NCBI GenBank assembly: GCA_947443645.1
Contig: CANEXF010000001.1
Span: 186,001-250,000 of the forward strand
Length of the DNA stretch: 64,000 nucleotides
Direction of reading: 5' to 3'
Source: Comamonadaceae bacterium
GTDB taxonomy: Bacteria > Pseudomonadota > Gammaproteobacteria > Burkholderiales > Burkholderiaceae_C
Shown here: piece by piece, positions 55,957 through 64,000 of the stretch
How the letters are laid out: each line of letters opens with the position of its first letter
How positions within the stretch are numbered: the stretch's first letter is position 1
The notes under the pieces: generated by a model
Told to the model about the DNA's origin: nothing
The model's database searches: none
Seen by the model: the letters and a program-made list of their open reading frames with translations, nothing else
Made by a program: the position numbers and the translations under genes

Positions 55957-57075
55957 TCAGGGCTGGGCATGGCGCATTTTCCGAGAGTGGGAATGTACTG
56001 CCGCCACCAGCGCTTCGACACTTTCGGGCGCTGTATGCTGGCTGATGCCATGGCCGAGGTTGAAAATGTGCGTGGCGCCTGGCTGGGTTTTGTCGCCGTG
56101 CGGCTGGCCAAAACTGTTCAGGGTCTTGACGACTTCGGCTTCAATCTGCGCGGGGCTGGCAAACAGCACATTCGGATCCAGATTGCCTTGCAAGGCCTTG
56201 GCCTTGGCGCCAGAGGTGGCCGGCTCGCCGACGCGGGCCCGCGCCTGCGCCAGGTTGACGGTCCAGTCCAGCCCCAGCACGTCGCAGTCCAGCTGGCCCA
56301 TGGCGTCCAGCCAGAGGCCGCCACCCTTGGTAAACACCACACGTGGAATGACCACGCCCTCGTGCTCGCGCTTGAGCTGCGCCAGCACGCGTTTCGTGTA
56401 AGCCAGGCTGAATTCATGGAATGCGGCATCGGCCAGCACACCACCCCAGCTGTCAAAAATCATTACGGCCTGCGCGCCGGCTTCAATCTGCGCATTCAGA
56501 TAGGTCGCTACCGAATCGGCATTGATGGCCAGCATTTTGTGCAGCAGGTCGGGGCGCTGGTAGAGCATGGTCTTCACCAGGCGGTAGTCGTCAGAGCCTG
56601 CGCCTTCAACCATGTAGCAGGCCAGCGTCCAGGGGCTGCCCGAAAAACCAATCAGCGGCACCCGGCCGTTGAGCGCTTTGCGGATCGAGGTCACGGCGTC
56701 AAACACGTAACGCAGCTTGTTCATGTCCGGCACTTGCAGCCTGGCAACTGCCGCTTCATCACGCACTGGCGTGGCAAAACGCGGGCCTTCACCCAACGCA
56801 AAGGACAGGCCCAGGCCCATGGCGTCCGGCACGGTCAGGATGTCGCTGAACAAAATCGCGGCGTCCAGCGGGAAGCGCTCGAGTGGCTGCAGCGTCACTT
56901 CGGTGGCGTAGTCGGTGTTGGTTGCCAGACCCATGAAGCTGCCGGCCTGGGCCCGCGTTGCGCGGTACTCGGGCAAATAGCGGCCGGCCTGGCGCATCAG
57001 CCAGACGGGGGTATGGTCAGTTGCCTGGTGCAGGCAGGCGCGCAAAAATGTGTCGTTTTGAAGTGGTGCAAACAT
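55957..57075 (-). CDS. hemE: Uroporphyrinogen decarboxylase
   Basis: 372 residues, standard length. [20 protein letters not shown] near 23 and [16 protein letters not shown] near 145 are the HemE signatures, and the substrate-binding Asp is in [15 protein letters not shown] near 78. It converts uroporphyrinogen III to coproporphyrinogen III in heme synthesis. Upstream of priA on the same strand, separated by a long AT-rich gap. Confidence 0.97.
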   Translation of the reverse strand: MFAPLQNDTFLRACLHQATDHTPVWLMRQAGRYLPEYRATRAQAGSFMGLATNTDYATEVTLQPLERFPLDAAILFSDILTVPDAMGLGLSFALGEGPRFATPVRDEAAVARLQVPDMNKLRYVFDAVTSIRKALNGRVPLIGFSGSPWTLACYMVEGAGSDDYRLVKTMLYQRPDLLHKMLAINADSVATYLNAQIEAGAQAVMIFDSWGGVLADAAFHEFSLAYTKRVLAQLKREHEGVVIPRVVFTKGGGLWLDAMGQLDCDVLGLDWTVNLAQARARVGEPATSGAKAKALQGNLDPNVLFASPAQIEAEVVKTLNSFGQPHGDKTQPGATHIFNLGHGISQHTAPESVEALVAAVHSHSRKMRHAQP

Positions 57076-57111
57076 GCACCGATTGTCTCAGGTCTGCGTC
57101 AGCCCCCGGCC

Positions 57112-57561
57112 TTACCCGAGCAGCCGCCTGTGGTCAATCTTGATGCAGCGATCCTGTACCACCGACAGCCCCGCCGCTTCGGCCTTGGCAGCGGCCGCCG
57201 CGTGCGCCACACCCAGCTGCATCCACACCGCCTGCGCGCCAATGGCAATGGCTTCATCGACTATGGGCGGAATGTCCTGGCTGTTGCGAAAGCAGTCCAC
57301 CAGCTCGATTTTTTCATGTCTGGCCGCATCGCTCAGCGTGGCATAGGCCTTTTCACCCAGCACCTCGCCGCCGGCCGCAGCGATATTCGGATTGACGGGA
57401 ATGATGCGGTAGCCATGGGCCTGCATATAGCTGGACACCTCGTAGCTGGCGCGATGCGGCTTGTCTGACAGGCCGACCACGGCAACTGTGCGGCAATGTT
57501 TGAGGATGCGCAGCAGTTGCTCGTCAATTGTGTTCGGGCGGCTGTCGGCTTGGTCTGGCAT
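57112..57561 (-). CDS. CoA-binding domain protein (YccU-like)
   Basis: 149 residues forming one Rossmann-type CoA-binding domain: VAVVGLSDKPHRASYEVSSY near 31, YRIIPVNPNIA, and VWMQLGVAHAAAAAKAEAAG near 115. Small stand-alone members are cytoplasmic and of unknown function. It lies between hemE and dsbD on the same strand, with short gaps, so the three may be cotranscribed. Confidence 0.87.
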   Translation of the reverse strand: MPDQADSRPNTIDEQLLRILKHCRTVAVVGLSDKPHRASYEVSSYMQAHGYRIIPVNPNIAAAGGEVLGEKAYATLSDAARHEKIELVDCFRNSQDIPPIVDEAIAIGAQAVWMQLGVAHAAAAAKAEAAGLSVVQDRCIKIDHRRLLG

Positions 57562-57579
57562 GGAGGTATCGCTGGTGGC

Positions 57580-59736
57580 TCAGAGCCTGGCCAGTTCGGC
57601 CCGAAGTTCATCGACCGACAAAATCTCGGCCAGCACCACGGGCGCGCGGCCGGGTTTGTAAATCACATAGACCGGCACACCGCTGCGCCCCAGCTGCGTG
57701 AGTGCCGCCGTGACGGCCGGGTCGCGGCGTGTCCAGTCGGCGCGCAGCAGCGCGACATTTTTTGTCTTGATATCGGCCAGCACAGCTGGGTTGGCGAGCG
57801 TGGTTTTCTTGTTGTACTGGCAGGTCACGCACCAGGCGGCCGTGAAGTCCACAAACACGCTTTGCCCCTGATCGGCAAGCTGCGCCACGCGGCCCGGCGT
57901 CCAGCTTTGCCAGCCGTCCGCACTCTGGCCCGCAGGCGTTGCCGTTTCCTGCAGTTTGAGTACATTCGGGCCCAGCGCCCACATCGCCAGCGCCAGCAGC
58001 AAGGCGCTGACCGTGACCAGGGCCTTGTGTGCCCGGCCCCGCTGCGTCAGAGCCCAGAGTGTCAGCGCCAGCAGCACCAGCAGCGCCAGCAGCGCGCCTG
58101 CGCCGTCAATACCGCTTTGCTGGCCCAGCACCCAGACCAGCCAGACCACCGTGGCAAACATCGGAAAAGCCATTAACTGCTTGAAGGTCACCATCCATGC
58201 GCCTGGGCGCGGCAGGGCCCTGGCCACTGCCGGCAACATGCTGGCCGCCAGATAGGGCAAGGCCATGCCCACGCCAATCGCACCAAATATGGCCAAGGCC
58301 TGCAGTGCCGGCAAGGCGATGGCATAACCCAGCGAGGCGCCCATGAAAGGCGCGGTGCAGGGCGAGGCGATGGCCGTTGCCAGCACGCCTGACAAGAAGG
58401 CGTTGATGCTTGGGTTTCTGGCCTGCATGCTGGCCATGCGGCTGGGCAGGAAGTTGCCAAACTCGAACAGGCCCGCCAGGTTCAGGCCTATCAGCGTGAA
58501 CAGCACGGCCAGCGTGGCGACCACGGCCGGGCTTTGCAATTGAAAGCCCCAGCCGAGCTGCTCACCGGCGGCGCGCAGTCCCAGCAGCAAGGCGCCCAGC
58601 GCCAGAAACGACAGCAGCACGCCCGCGCTGTAAGCCAGACCGGTGGCCAGGCGCGTCGCGCGGTCCTTCATTTGTACAAAACCGACCACCTTGATGGCCA
58701 GCACCGGAAACACGCAAGGCATGAGGTTGAGCACCATGCCGCCCAGCAGGGCGCCAAGCAAGGCGGCTAGCAGACCCAGCGGCGGGCTTGGTTTGGCGCC
58801 AGCACGATTGGCTGCGACCTCGGCATTGGCATTGAGCGCCGCTGTCAGCGCGGCCGGCATCACTGGCGCTTGCGCCACCTCGGGCCAGAGGCCCTTGACC
58901 GGGGCTTCTATCCTGAAGGCCTGGTTGTTGACTGCAACCACTATGGGCAGCATGGCGGGGCTGTCGGTGCGCTGGCTGGACAGCGGCAGTTGTGCGGTCC
59001 AGACCGCGCCGCGCCAGGCCTGCTGCCAGTCCGCCGCAGGCTCAATCACGCTGGCGGTTTCGGGGAAAAACGCCATGCGCTGACCCTGCAGGGCCGCGGG
59101 CAAGCCGGCCAGCGAGACCTTGATCGTCTGGCCGCTGACTTCGACCTGGCTGTTGCCGGCTGGCAAGGCCTTGGGCGTGGCCGCAAACGTGGCGGCAAAC
59201 AGCGCGCTGCTCGCTGCGGTTGAACTTTTCACAGGGATACTTAGGCTGAAGTCGCCATCCTGCGGAATGCACTCCTTGCGGCAGACCAGCCAGCTGGCCT
59301 TGAGCTTGACCTGCAGCTCGGCGCCTTTGAAGTCTGGCCCGACGCGCAGTTGCACCGGCAGCAGCACGGTGTTTTCATAGCCATAGTTGGCCAGCGTGCC
59401 GATGGGGATTTTTCGCGGCGTCGGCCAGGCAATCTCGCCGGCGCTCACGCCGCTTGGCAATTGCCAGTCGAGCACTGTGGGAAGGCCGGAGTCGCCAGAG
59501 TTTTTCCAGTAGGTATGCCACTCGGGCTGGTGCGCGAGTTGCAAACCCAGCCAGACCGGTTTGCCCGGTGCAACGCCATCGGGCGCCCAGGCCAGCAGTT
59601 CTGCGCGCACCTGCTCGGTGCTGACGATGCTGCTTGCCGCCGTCTGACTTATAAGGCTTTTCTGGGCCCTGGCGCCCGTGGATAGAGCGCAAGCAGCTAT
59701 TAAAAAAGTAGCGTACGCTAGGCGTTGAAAATTCAT
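57580..59736 (-). CDS. dsbD: Thiol:disulfide interchange protein DsbD
   Basis: 718 residues from ATG at 59736 (MNFQRLAYATFLIAACALST). Signal peptide, periplasmic N domain with a Cys pair (LVCRKECIP near 160), membrane domain of about eight spans with the transfer cysteines in MPCVFPVLAIK (~340) and SPCTAPFMGASLG (~460), and a C-terminal thioredoxin domain with AAWCVTCQYNKK (~636). It passes electrons from cytoplasmic thioredoxin to the periplasm. The signal-peptide codons coincide with repeat copy G. Confidence 0.93.
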   Translation of the reverse strand: MNFQRLAYATFLIAACALSTGARAQKSLISQTAASSIVSTEQVRAELLAWAPDGVAPGKPVWLGLQLAHQPEWHTYWKNSGDSGLPTVLDWQLPSGVSAGEIAWPTPRKIPIGTLANYGYENTVLLPVQLRVGPDFKGAELQVKLKASWLVCRKECIPQDGDFSLSIPVKSSTAASSALFAATFAATPKALPAGNSQVEVSGQTIKVSLAGLPAALQGQRMAFFPETASVIEPAADWQQAWRGAVWTAQLPLSSQRTDSPAMLPIVVAVNNQAFRIEAPVKGLWPEVAQAPVMPAALTAALNANAEVAANRAGAKPSPPLGLLAALLGALLGGMVLNLMPCVFPVLAIKVVGFVQMKDRATRLATGLAYSAGVLLSFLALGALLLGLRAAGEQLGWGFQLQSPAVVATLAVLFTLIGLNLAGLFEFGNFLPSRMASMQARNPSINAFLSGVLATAIASPCTAPFMGASLGYAIALPALQALAIFGAIGVGMALPYLAASMLPAVARALPRPGAWMVTFKQLMAFPMFATVVWLVWVLGQQSGIDGAGALLALLVLLALTLWALTQRGRAHKALVTVSALLLALAMWALGPNVLKLQETATPAGQSADGWQSWTPGRVAQLADQGQSVFVDFTAAWCVTCQYNKKTTLANPAVLADIKTKNVALLRADWTRRDPAVTAALTQLGRSGVPVYVIYKPGRAPVVLAEILSVDELRAELARL
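59656..59712 (-). repeat. GCTA...TAGC interspersed repeat, copy G, encoding the DsbD signal peptide
   Basis: 17-base core at 59696-59712. On the minus strand: GCTACTTTTTTAATAGC, then TGCTTGCGCTCTATCCACGG and GCGCCAGGGC. It encodes ATFLIAACALSTGARA. It aligns without gaps to copy D in an unrelated exported protein. Confidence 0.75.
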
Positions 59737-59840
59737 ATCAAGGGTGTGAGCGGGTGGGCCCGCCATTAGTTCCAGCGGCGCCTGCTGCGCTGCCATACTG
59801 CATTGTGCGGCAGACCATGCCTGTGCCTGGCTGCGCGGCA

Positions 59841-60179
59841 TCAATCACCGTCGTCCAGCAGGGACTGCTGCGCAAACACCGGCGGCAGTTTCTTGGGCGC
59901 CCTGATGCGCAGCTGCTTGTTGACGTTTTCCCGGCCAAACACGACCTCGATGTCGGCGACGGCCACGCCAAAAAGCGGCGCCAGAAAGCGCAGCATGTGG
60001 TCCGTTGCCTTGCCGGCAATCGGCGCTGCCGTCACGCTGACCTTGAGCTGCGTGCCCTTGGGTTTGCCTATGGCATCGCGTCCGGCGCCGGGCTTGCCCA
60101 GAATGTTTACCACCAAGACCTCGCCCTCCCAGGCAAAGAAGTTGTCGCCGGTGGCGTTTTTGACCTGGCTGCGGCTCAT
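59841..60179 (-). CDS. DUF167 family protein (YggU-like)
   Basis: 112 residues from ATG at 60179 (MSRSQVKNATGDNFFAWEGE); a longer frame upstream overlaps the radical SAM gene region. LVVNILGKPGAGRDAIG, LKVSVTAAPIAGKATDHML and VVFGRENVNKQLRI match DUF167/YggU, a small family of unknown function often beside YggT. No yggT gene is adjacent. Confidence 0.85.
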   Translation of the reverse strand: MSRSQVKNATGDNFFAWEGEVLVVNILGKPGAGRDAIGKPKGTQLKVSVTAAPIAGKATDHMLRFLAPLFGVAVADIEVVFGRENVNKQLRIRAPKKLPPVFAQQSLLDDGD

Positions 60180-60276
60180 GCGTGAACGCCAGGCGCGCCG
60201 GCTAGATGCGCTGCCAGCTGGCCCGGGGCTTTGGGCTGCGTGCGCGGGTCTTTGTACATGGTTTGATAATAGCGGC

Positions 60277-61926
60277 ATGCTTTCCCCCCAAACCGGCGCT
60301 TCGGCGGCTATCGTCCTGGCCACGCTGAACGCCAAATACATTCATGCTTCGCTGGGCTTGCGCTATCTGCTGGCCAATATGGATGTGCATGGCGGGCCGG
60401 GGCTGAAGGCCCGCACGCAGCTGCGTGAGTTCGTCATTTCGCAGCGCCCCACGCAAATAGTCGAAGACCTGCTGGCGCTGTCGCCCCAGGTGATTGGCCT
60501 GGGCGTCTATATATGGAACGTGCTGGAAACCACGCAGGTGGTGCGCCTTTTGAAAATCCTGAGGCCTGACATCAAGGTTGTGCTGGGCGGGCCAGAAGTC
60601 AGCTTTGAAACCCAGGAGCAGGACATCTGCCGCCTGGCCGACCATGTCATCACCGGCTGGGGCGATGTGAGCTTTCCCAAGCTCTGCCGCGCACTTCTCG
60701 ACGGTCCGCAGCCGCTGATGAAGGTGATTGCCGGCGAGCAGCCCGCGCTGGACGCGCTGGCCCTGCCGTATCAGGAGTACAACGACGAGGACCTGGCCAA
60801 GCGCCTGCTGTATGTGGAGGCCTCGCGCGGTTGTCCGTTCAAGTGCGAGTTCTGCCTGAGCTCGCTTGACAAGACCGCCTGGGCCTTTGAGCTGGACCGC
60901 TTCATGGCCGAGATGGATGCGCTGTACCAAAGAGGCGCGCGCAACTTCAAATTTGTCGACCGCACGTTCAACCTCAAGGTCGATTTTTCGGTGCGCATCC
61001 TGACGTTTTTTCTGGACCGCATGAAGGACGCGCAAGGTCATATGCTGTCCGAGCCTGATCTGTTTGTGCACTTCGAAGTCGTGCCCGACAGCCTACCCGA
61101 TCGCTTGAAAGAATTGATTGCGCAGTTCCCGGCCGGATCTCTGCAGTTTGAAGTCGGCATACAGAGTTTTAACCCCGAGGTGCAGCAGCGCATTTCACGC
61201 AAGCAGGACAACCTCAAGACGGCCGACAACCTGCGCTGGCTGGTCAAGCAAAGTCACGCCCATGTGCATGCCGACCTGATTTTCGGCCTGCCCGGTGAGA
61301 CCTTGCAGAGTTTTGCTGCGGGCTTTGACCAGCTGTATGCGCTGGCGCCGCATGAGATCCAGTTCGGCATCCTGAAGCGGCTGCGCGGCACGCCGATTGC
61401 CCGGCACACGGCCGAATTTGTGATGCGCTATGACCCGCAAACGCCGTACACCATTTTGCAAAATTCCACCGTCGACTTTTTCTTGATGCAGCGCGTCAAG
61501 CGCTTTGCGCGCTACTGGGAAATGCTGGCCAACTCGGGCCGCTTTGCCGCCAGCTTGCAACTCTTGCTGGCGCCGGGTTCAGCCTTCGGGCATTTCCTGA
61601 ATTTCAGCGACTGGCTCTGGCAGACGACAGGCAAGACGCATGAGTTCGCGCTGGAAAAACTCGTTGACCTGCTGTTTGAGCATCTCACCAGCGTACGCGC
61701 GCTACCCGACGACCAGGTGCTGCTGGCGCTGCTCGCCGACTACCGCGCCAGCGGCGCGCGCGGCCGGCCTAACTGCCTGAGTCAGCTGCTCAGCGCCGAG
61801 CGCATGGCGCTGCCTGCAACAGGCGCCAACAAGCCCAGGTCCGAGCGGCAAAGCCGACATGTCAATCAGCAAAACAGCCAGCACGCGCATCGGGACGAGA
61901 TTCAAAAAGCGGCTGCGGCGGCTTGA
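60277..61926 (+). CDS. B12-binding domain radical SAM protein (DUF4080 C-terminus)
   Basis: 549 residues from ATG at 60277. Residues 1-140 form a cobalamin-binding-fold domain (IVLATLNAKYIHASLGLRYL; VVLGGPEVSFE); 160-400 a radical SAM barrel with the cluster motif CPFKCEFC near 187; the C-terminal part (~430-549) is DUF4080-like. The B12 His motif DxHxxG is not evident in the first domain. Substrate unknown; related proteins perform methylations or rearrangements. It overlaps the frame of the next gene by an unrelated extension only. Confidence 0.87.
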   Translation: MLSPQTGASAAIVLATLNAKYIHASLGLRYLLANMDVHGGPGLKARTQLREFVISQRPTQIVEDLLALSPQVIGLGVYIWNVLETTQVVRLLKILRPDIKVVLGGPEVSFETQEQDICRLADHVITGWGDVSFPKLCRALLDGPQPLMKVIAGEQPALDALALPYQEYNDEDLAKRLLYVEASRGCPFKCEFCLSSLDKTAWAFELDRFMAEMDALYQRGARNFKFVDRTFNLKVDFSVRILTFFLDRMKDAQGHMLSEPDLFVHFEVVPDSLPDRLKELIAQFPAGSLQFEVGIQSFNPEVQQRISRKQDNLKTADNLRWLVKQSHAHVHADLIFGLPGETLQSFAAGFDQLYALAPHEIQFGILKRLRGTPIARHTAEFVMRYDPQTPYTILQNSTVDFFLMQRVKRFARYWEMLANSGRFAASLQLLLAPGSAFGHFLNFSDWLWQTTGKTHEFALEKLVDLLFEHLTSVRALPDDQVLLALLADYRASGARGRPNCLSQLLSAERMALPATGANKPRSERQSRHVNQQNSQHAHRDEIQKAAAAA

Positions 61927-61984
61927 CGCGCGGCACTGCACCAGCGCCTTTATTTCTTATTTTTGTTGCACTCAAAATACAGCC

Positions 61985-62848
61985 ATGACTTCAGCCATGA
62001 CCTCATCCATAGTTTCGCCACCCGCCCTGCCGCGTTTTTGGGCCGACCTCAAGAGCCCTGACTTTTCGCGTCTGGATCTGGCGCGCAGCATCGCTGTTTT
62101 GCCCGTCGCTGCGATAGAGCAGCATGGGCCGCATTTGCCGCTCAATGTTGACACCACGCTGGTCGAGGGCGTGATTGCGGCTGCGCTGCCGCATCTGCCG
62201 GCGGCATTGCCTGTGCTTTTTTTGCCCACACAAGCCGTTGGCCTGAGCCCCGAGCACGCACGCTTTGCCGGCACGCTGACGCTCAAGGCCGAGACCGTGA
62301 TCCGGCTGTGGACCGAGTTGGCCGAGTCGGTGGCGCAGACGGGCGTGAAAAAACTGCTACTGCTCAATTCGCACGGCGGCCAGGTCGGTCTGCTCGACGT
62401 GGTGGCGCGCGACTTGCGCGCGCGGCTGGAGATGCTGGTCTACAGCGTGAACTGGTTTAACCTGCCGCTGAAAACGCCGGCGGGGGAGTCGGTCTCTGAT
62501 CTGTTCAGTGCGCAAGAGCATCGCTTCGGCATTCATGCCGGCGAGATAGAAACCTCCATGATGCTGGCGCTCAAACCCCAGCAGGTCGACATGGCCTTGG
62601 CTCAAAACTTTCATTCAAGCTCGCAGGACCGAGCCGAGCGCTTCAGCATTCTGGGCGATGGCCGCAGCGCCAAGCTGGGCTGGCAAATGCAGGACTACAA
62701 CCCGCAGGGCGCGGTTGGCAATGCGTCGGCGGCCAGCGCAGCCAAAGGCCAGGCGCTGCTGGGTGCGGCCGGGCGCAGTCTGGCCCAGTTGCTCATAGAG
62801 ATTGATCAATTGCCAGCCAACACCCTGAGCCAGCAGACGGCCTTTTGA
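61985..62848 (+). CDS. Creatininase-family amidohydrolase
   Basis: 287 residues from ATG at 61985. Metal-binding landmarks: VAAIEQHGPHLPLNVDT near 38, LLLNSHGGQVGLLD near 123 and FGIHAGEIETSMML near 180, all in the creatininase/MftE/FAPy-deformylase family. It hydrolyses a cyclic or formyl amide; the physiological substrate is uncertain. Translation starts 58 bases after the radical SAM gene stop, so cotranscription is possible. Confidence 0.88.
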   Translation: MTSAMTSSIVSPPALPRFWADLKSPDFSRLDLARSIAVLPVAAIEQHGPHLPLNVDTTLVEGVIAAALPHLPAALPVLFLPTQAVGLSPEHARFAGTLTLKAETVIRLWTELAESVAQTGVKKLLLLNSHGGQVGLLDVVARDLRARLEMLVYSVNWFNLPLKTPAGESVSDLFSAQEHRFGIHAGEIETSMMLALKPQQVDMALAQNFHSSSQDRAERFSILGDGRSAKLGWQMQDYNPQGAVGNASAASAAKGQALLGAAGRSLAQLLIEIDQLPANTLSQQTAF

Positions 62849-63013
62849 CCTTTTGAGGCGGCCGATTGCGCCGCTACCCACACACGCAGAGAATCGCTGA
62901 CAAGTTCATGCGGGGCTGGCTGACAGCCTGCCGGCCAGGCCGCGCGCACAGTCTTGGCAAGGACTGCGCTGCAGGCCAATTTGACCGATTTGGCAGCTTT
63001 TAAAGGGTGTTTT

Positions 63014-64000
63014 ATGCAGTCCAGGGCTTTTTACTTCAAGTATGTGGGCACCACCGTGTTGCCCGTGGCCCTGCTGGTGGGCACCCTGGTGGCCTGCGGC
63101 GACACTACCAAGCTGAGGCCTATGGCCGACATGGGCGCCAGCCCGACCTTGCCGCAGCCCAGCCGCAGCCTGCTTCCGACTGTCAATATCGCACCGGCCA
63201 GAGGCTGGCCCGAAGGCCTGATGCCTACACCCATGGTGGGATTGGCGGTCAGCGCGCTGGCCAGCGGGCTCGAGCATCCGCGCTGGGTCTACACCCTGCC
63301 CAACGGCGATGTGCTGGTGGCCGAAAGCAATGCGCCGGCCAAGCCCGAGGATGGCAAAGGCCTCAGGGGCATGGTCATGAAATGGGTGATGGGTAGGGCT
63401 GGGGCTGGTGTGCCGTCTGCCAACCGCATCACGCTGCTGCGCGACGCCGATGGTGATGGCCACGCTGAAGTTCGCAGCGTCTTTTTACAGAACTTGAACT
63501 CGCCGTTTGGCATGGCGCTGGTCGGCAACGACTTTTATGTGGCCAACAGTGATGCCATCGTGCGCTTTCCCTATGTGACGGGCCAGACCGGCATCAGCGC
63601 GCCGCCTGTCAAGCTGCTGGATTTGCCGGCCGGCCCCATCAACCACCACTGGACCAAGAACCTGATCGCCAGTGCCGATGGCAACAAGCTTTACGTCACG
63701 GTGGGCTCGAACAGCAATGTCGGCGAGCGTGGGCCCGATGCCGAACTCGGCCGCGCCGCGATCTGGGAGGTTGACCGCCACAGCGCCAGCCACCGCGTCT
63801 TTGCGTCCGGCCTGCGCAACCCCAATGGCATGGGCTGGGCACCTGAAGGCGGCGCACTCTGGACTGTGGTCAACGAGCGTGACGAGATCGGCAGTGATCT
63901 GGTGCCCGATTACTTGACCGCGGTCAAGGACGGCGCTTTTTACGGCTGGCCTTACAGCTATTACGGCCAGAACGTCGACGACAGGGTCAAACCAGCCCGG
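63014..64000 (+). CDS. Sorbosone/glucose dehydrogenase-like lipoprotein, C-terminus beyond window
   Basis: Open to the right edge; 329 residues visible. The leader ends in a lipobox-like LVAC near residue 28. From ~80 on, beta-propeller blades of the GDH/L-sorbosone dehydrogenase family are seen: [55 protein letters not shown] and [20 protein letters not shown]. Such periplasmic proteins are often PQQ-dependent, but the cofactor cannot be confirmed from the visible part. Confidence 0.85.
   Translation, partial: MQSRAFYFKYVGTTVLPVALLVGTLVACGDTTKLRPMADMGASPTLPQPSRSLLPTVNIAPARGWPEGLMPTPMVGLAVSALASGLEHPRWVYTLPNGDVLVAESNAPAKPEDGKGLRGMVMKWVMGRAGAGVPSANRITLLRDADGDGHAEVRSVFLQNLNSPFGMALVGNDFYVANSDAIVRFPYVTGQTGISAPPVKLLDLPAGPINHHWTKNLIASADGNKLYVTVGSNSNVGERGPDAELGRAAIWEVDRHSASHRVFASGLRNPNGMGWAPEGGALWTVVNERDEIGSDLVPDYLTAVKDGAFYGWPYSYYGQNVDDRVKPAR

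Noticed and set aside
55969-57468. 499-residue plus-strand frame opposite hemE
   Set aside because: Antisense shadow in GC-rich DNA; hemE on the other strand is complete with all family motifs.

Overview
The window looks like a chromosome segment of a betaproteobacterium of the order Burkholderiales, most likely family Comamonadaceae (Polaromonas/Rhodoferax/Acidovorax type). Grounds: family-restricted proteins (a DUF3567 protein, a PhaM-like polyhydroxyalkanoate granule protein, Bug-type solute-binding protein), an OxyR with Cys199/Cys208, high GC, and short interspersed repeats of a style I associate with that family. No database search was run; all family calls are by reading the translations.

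Layout. 0-15 kb: ChaN-like lipoprotein (cut by the left edge), AbrB-type membrane protein, DUF3567 and DUF3108 proteins, fumarylacetoacetate hydrolase family enzyme, MarC membrane protein, VOC protein, phaM, FIST sensor-domain protein, LplT-like MFS carrier, then a minus-strand block queA-tgt-GT9-GtrA-GT39 that joins queuosine tRNA modification to envelope glycosylation. 15-22.6 kb: recG, oxyR, ubiA, a tiny Lys/His-rich exported protein resembling acid-shock proteins, proC, glpK. 22.8-31.8 kb: spc and alpha ribosomal protein operons (rplN to rplQ with secY, infA, rpmJ, rpoA), here preceded by glpK rather than by the S10 operon, followed by an initiator tRNA gene and a strong terminator.

32.0-46.6 kb: an accessory-looking catabolic cluster, all on the plus strand behind a divergent GntR-type regulator: small ORF + amidase, class III CoA-transferase, crotonase-fold enzyme, complete ABC importer, PuuE-like polysaccharide deacetylase family hydrolase, SDR, acyl-CoA dehydrogenase, MaoC/mesaconyl-C4-CoA-hydratase-like protein, CitE-like lyase, FAD aromatic hydroxylase, orphan Bug binding protein and an Asp/Glu-racemase/maleate-isomerase-fold protein. 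It reads as import, activation to a CoA ester, dehydrogenation, hydration and C-C cleavage of an unidentified (possibly cyclic amide or aromatic/dicarboxylic) acid. Three of its enzymes lack textbook catalytic residues, so the chemistry may be unusual.

46.6-64 kb: ordinary chromosome again: exported hypothetical, PhnD-like binding protein, rep helicase, AEC carrier, divergent MerR/Rrf2 regulators, priA, hemE, CoA-binding protein, dsbD, DUF167 protein, B12-binding radical SAM protein, creatininase-family protein and a sorbosone-dehydrogenase-like lipoprotein cut by the right edge.

The most striking structural signal is interspersed repeat DNA read in frame as protein: a 17-bp GCTA...TAGC element with a ~40-bp tail occurs at least seven times, lies inside glpK, priA, the DUF3108 gene and probably ubiA, and forms the signal-peptide coding region of two unrelated exported proteins. 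priA additionally carries an 84-bp tandem repeat and a GGGGTCAG inverted-repeat element, both in frame between helicase motifs. I noticed no copy of the palindrome in the 32.0-46.6 kb catabolic cluster.
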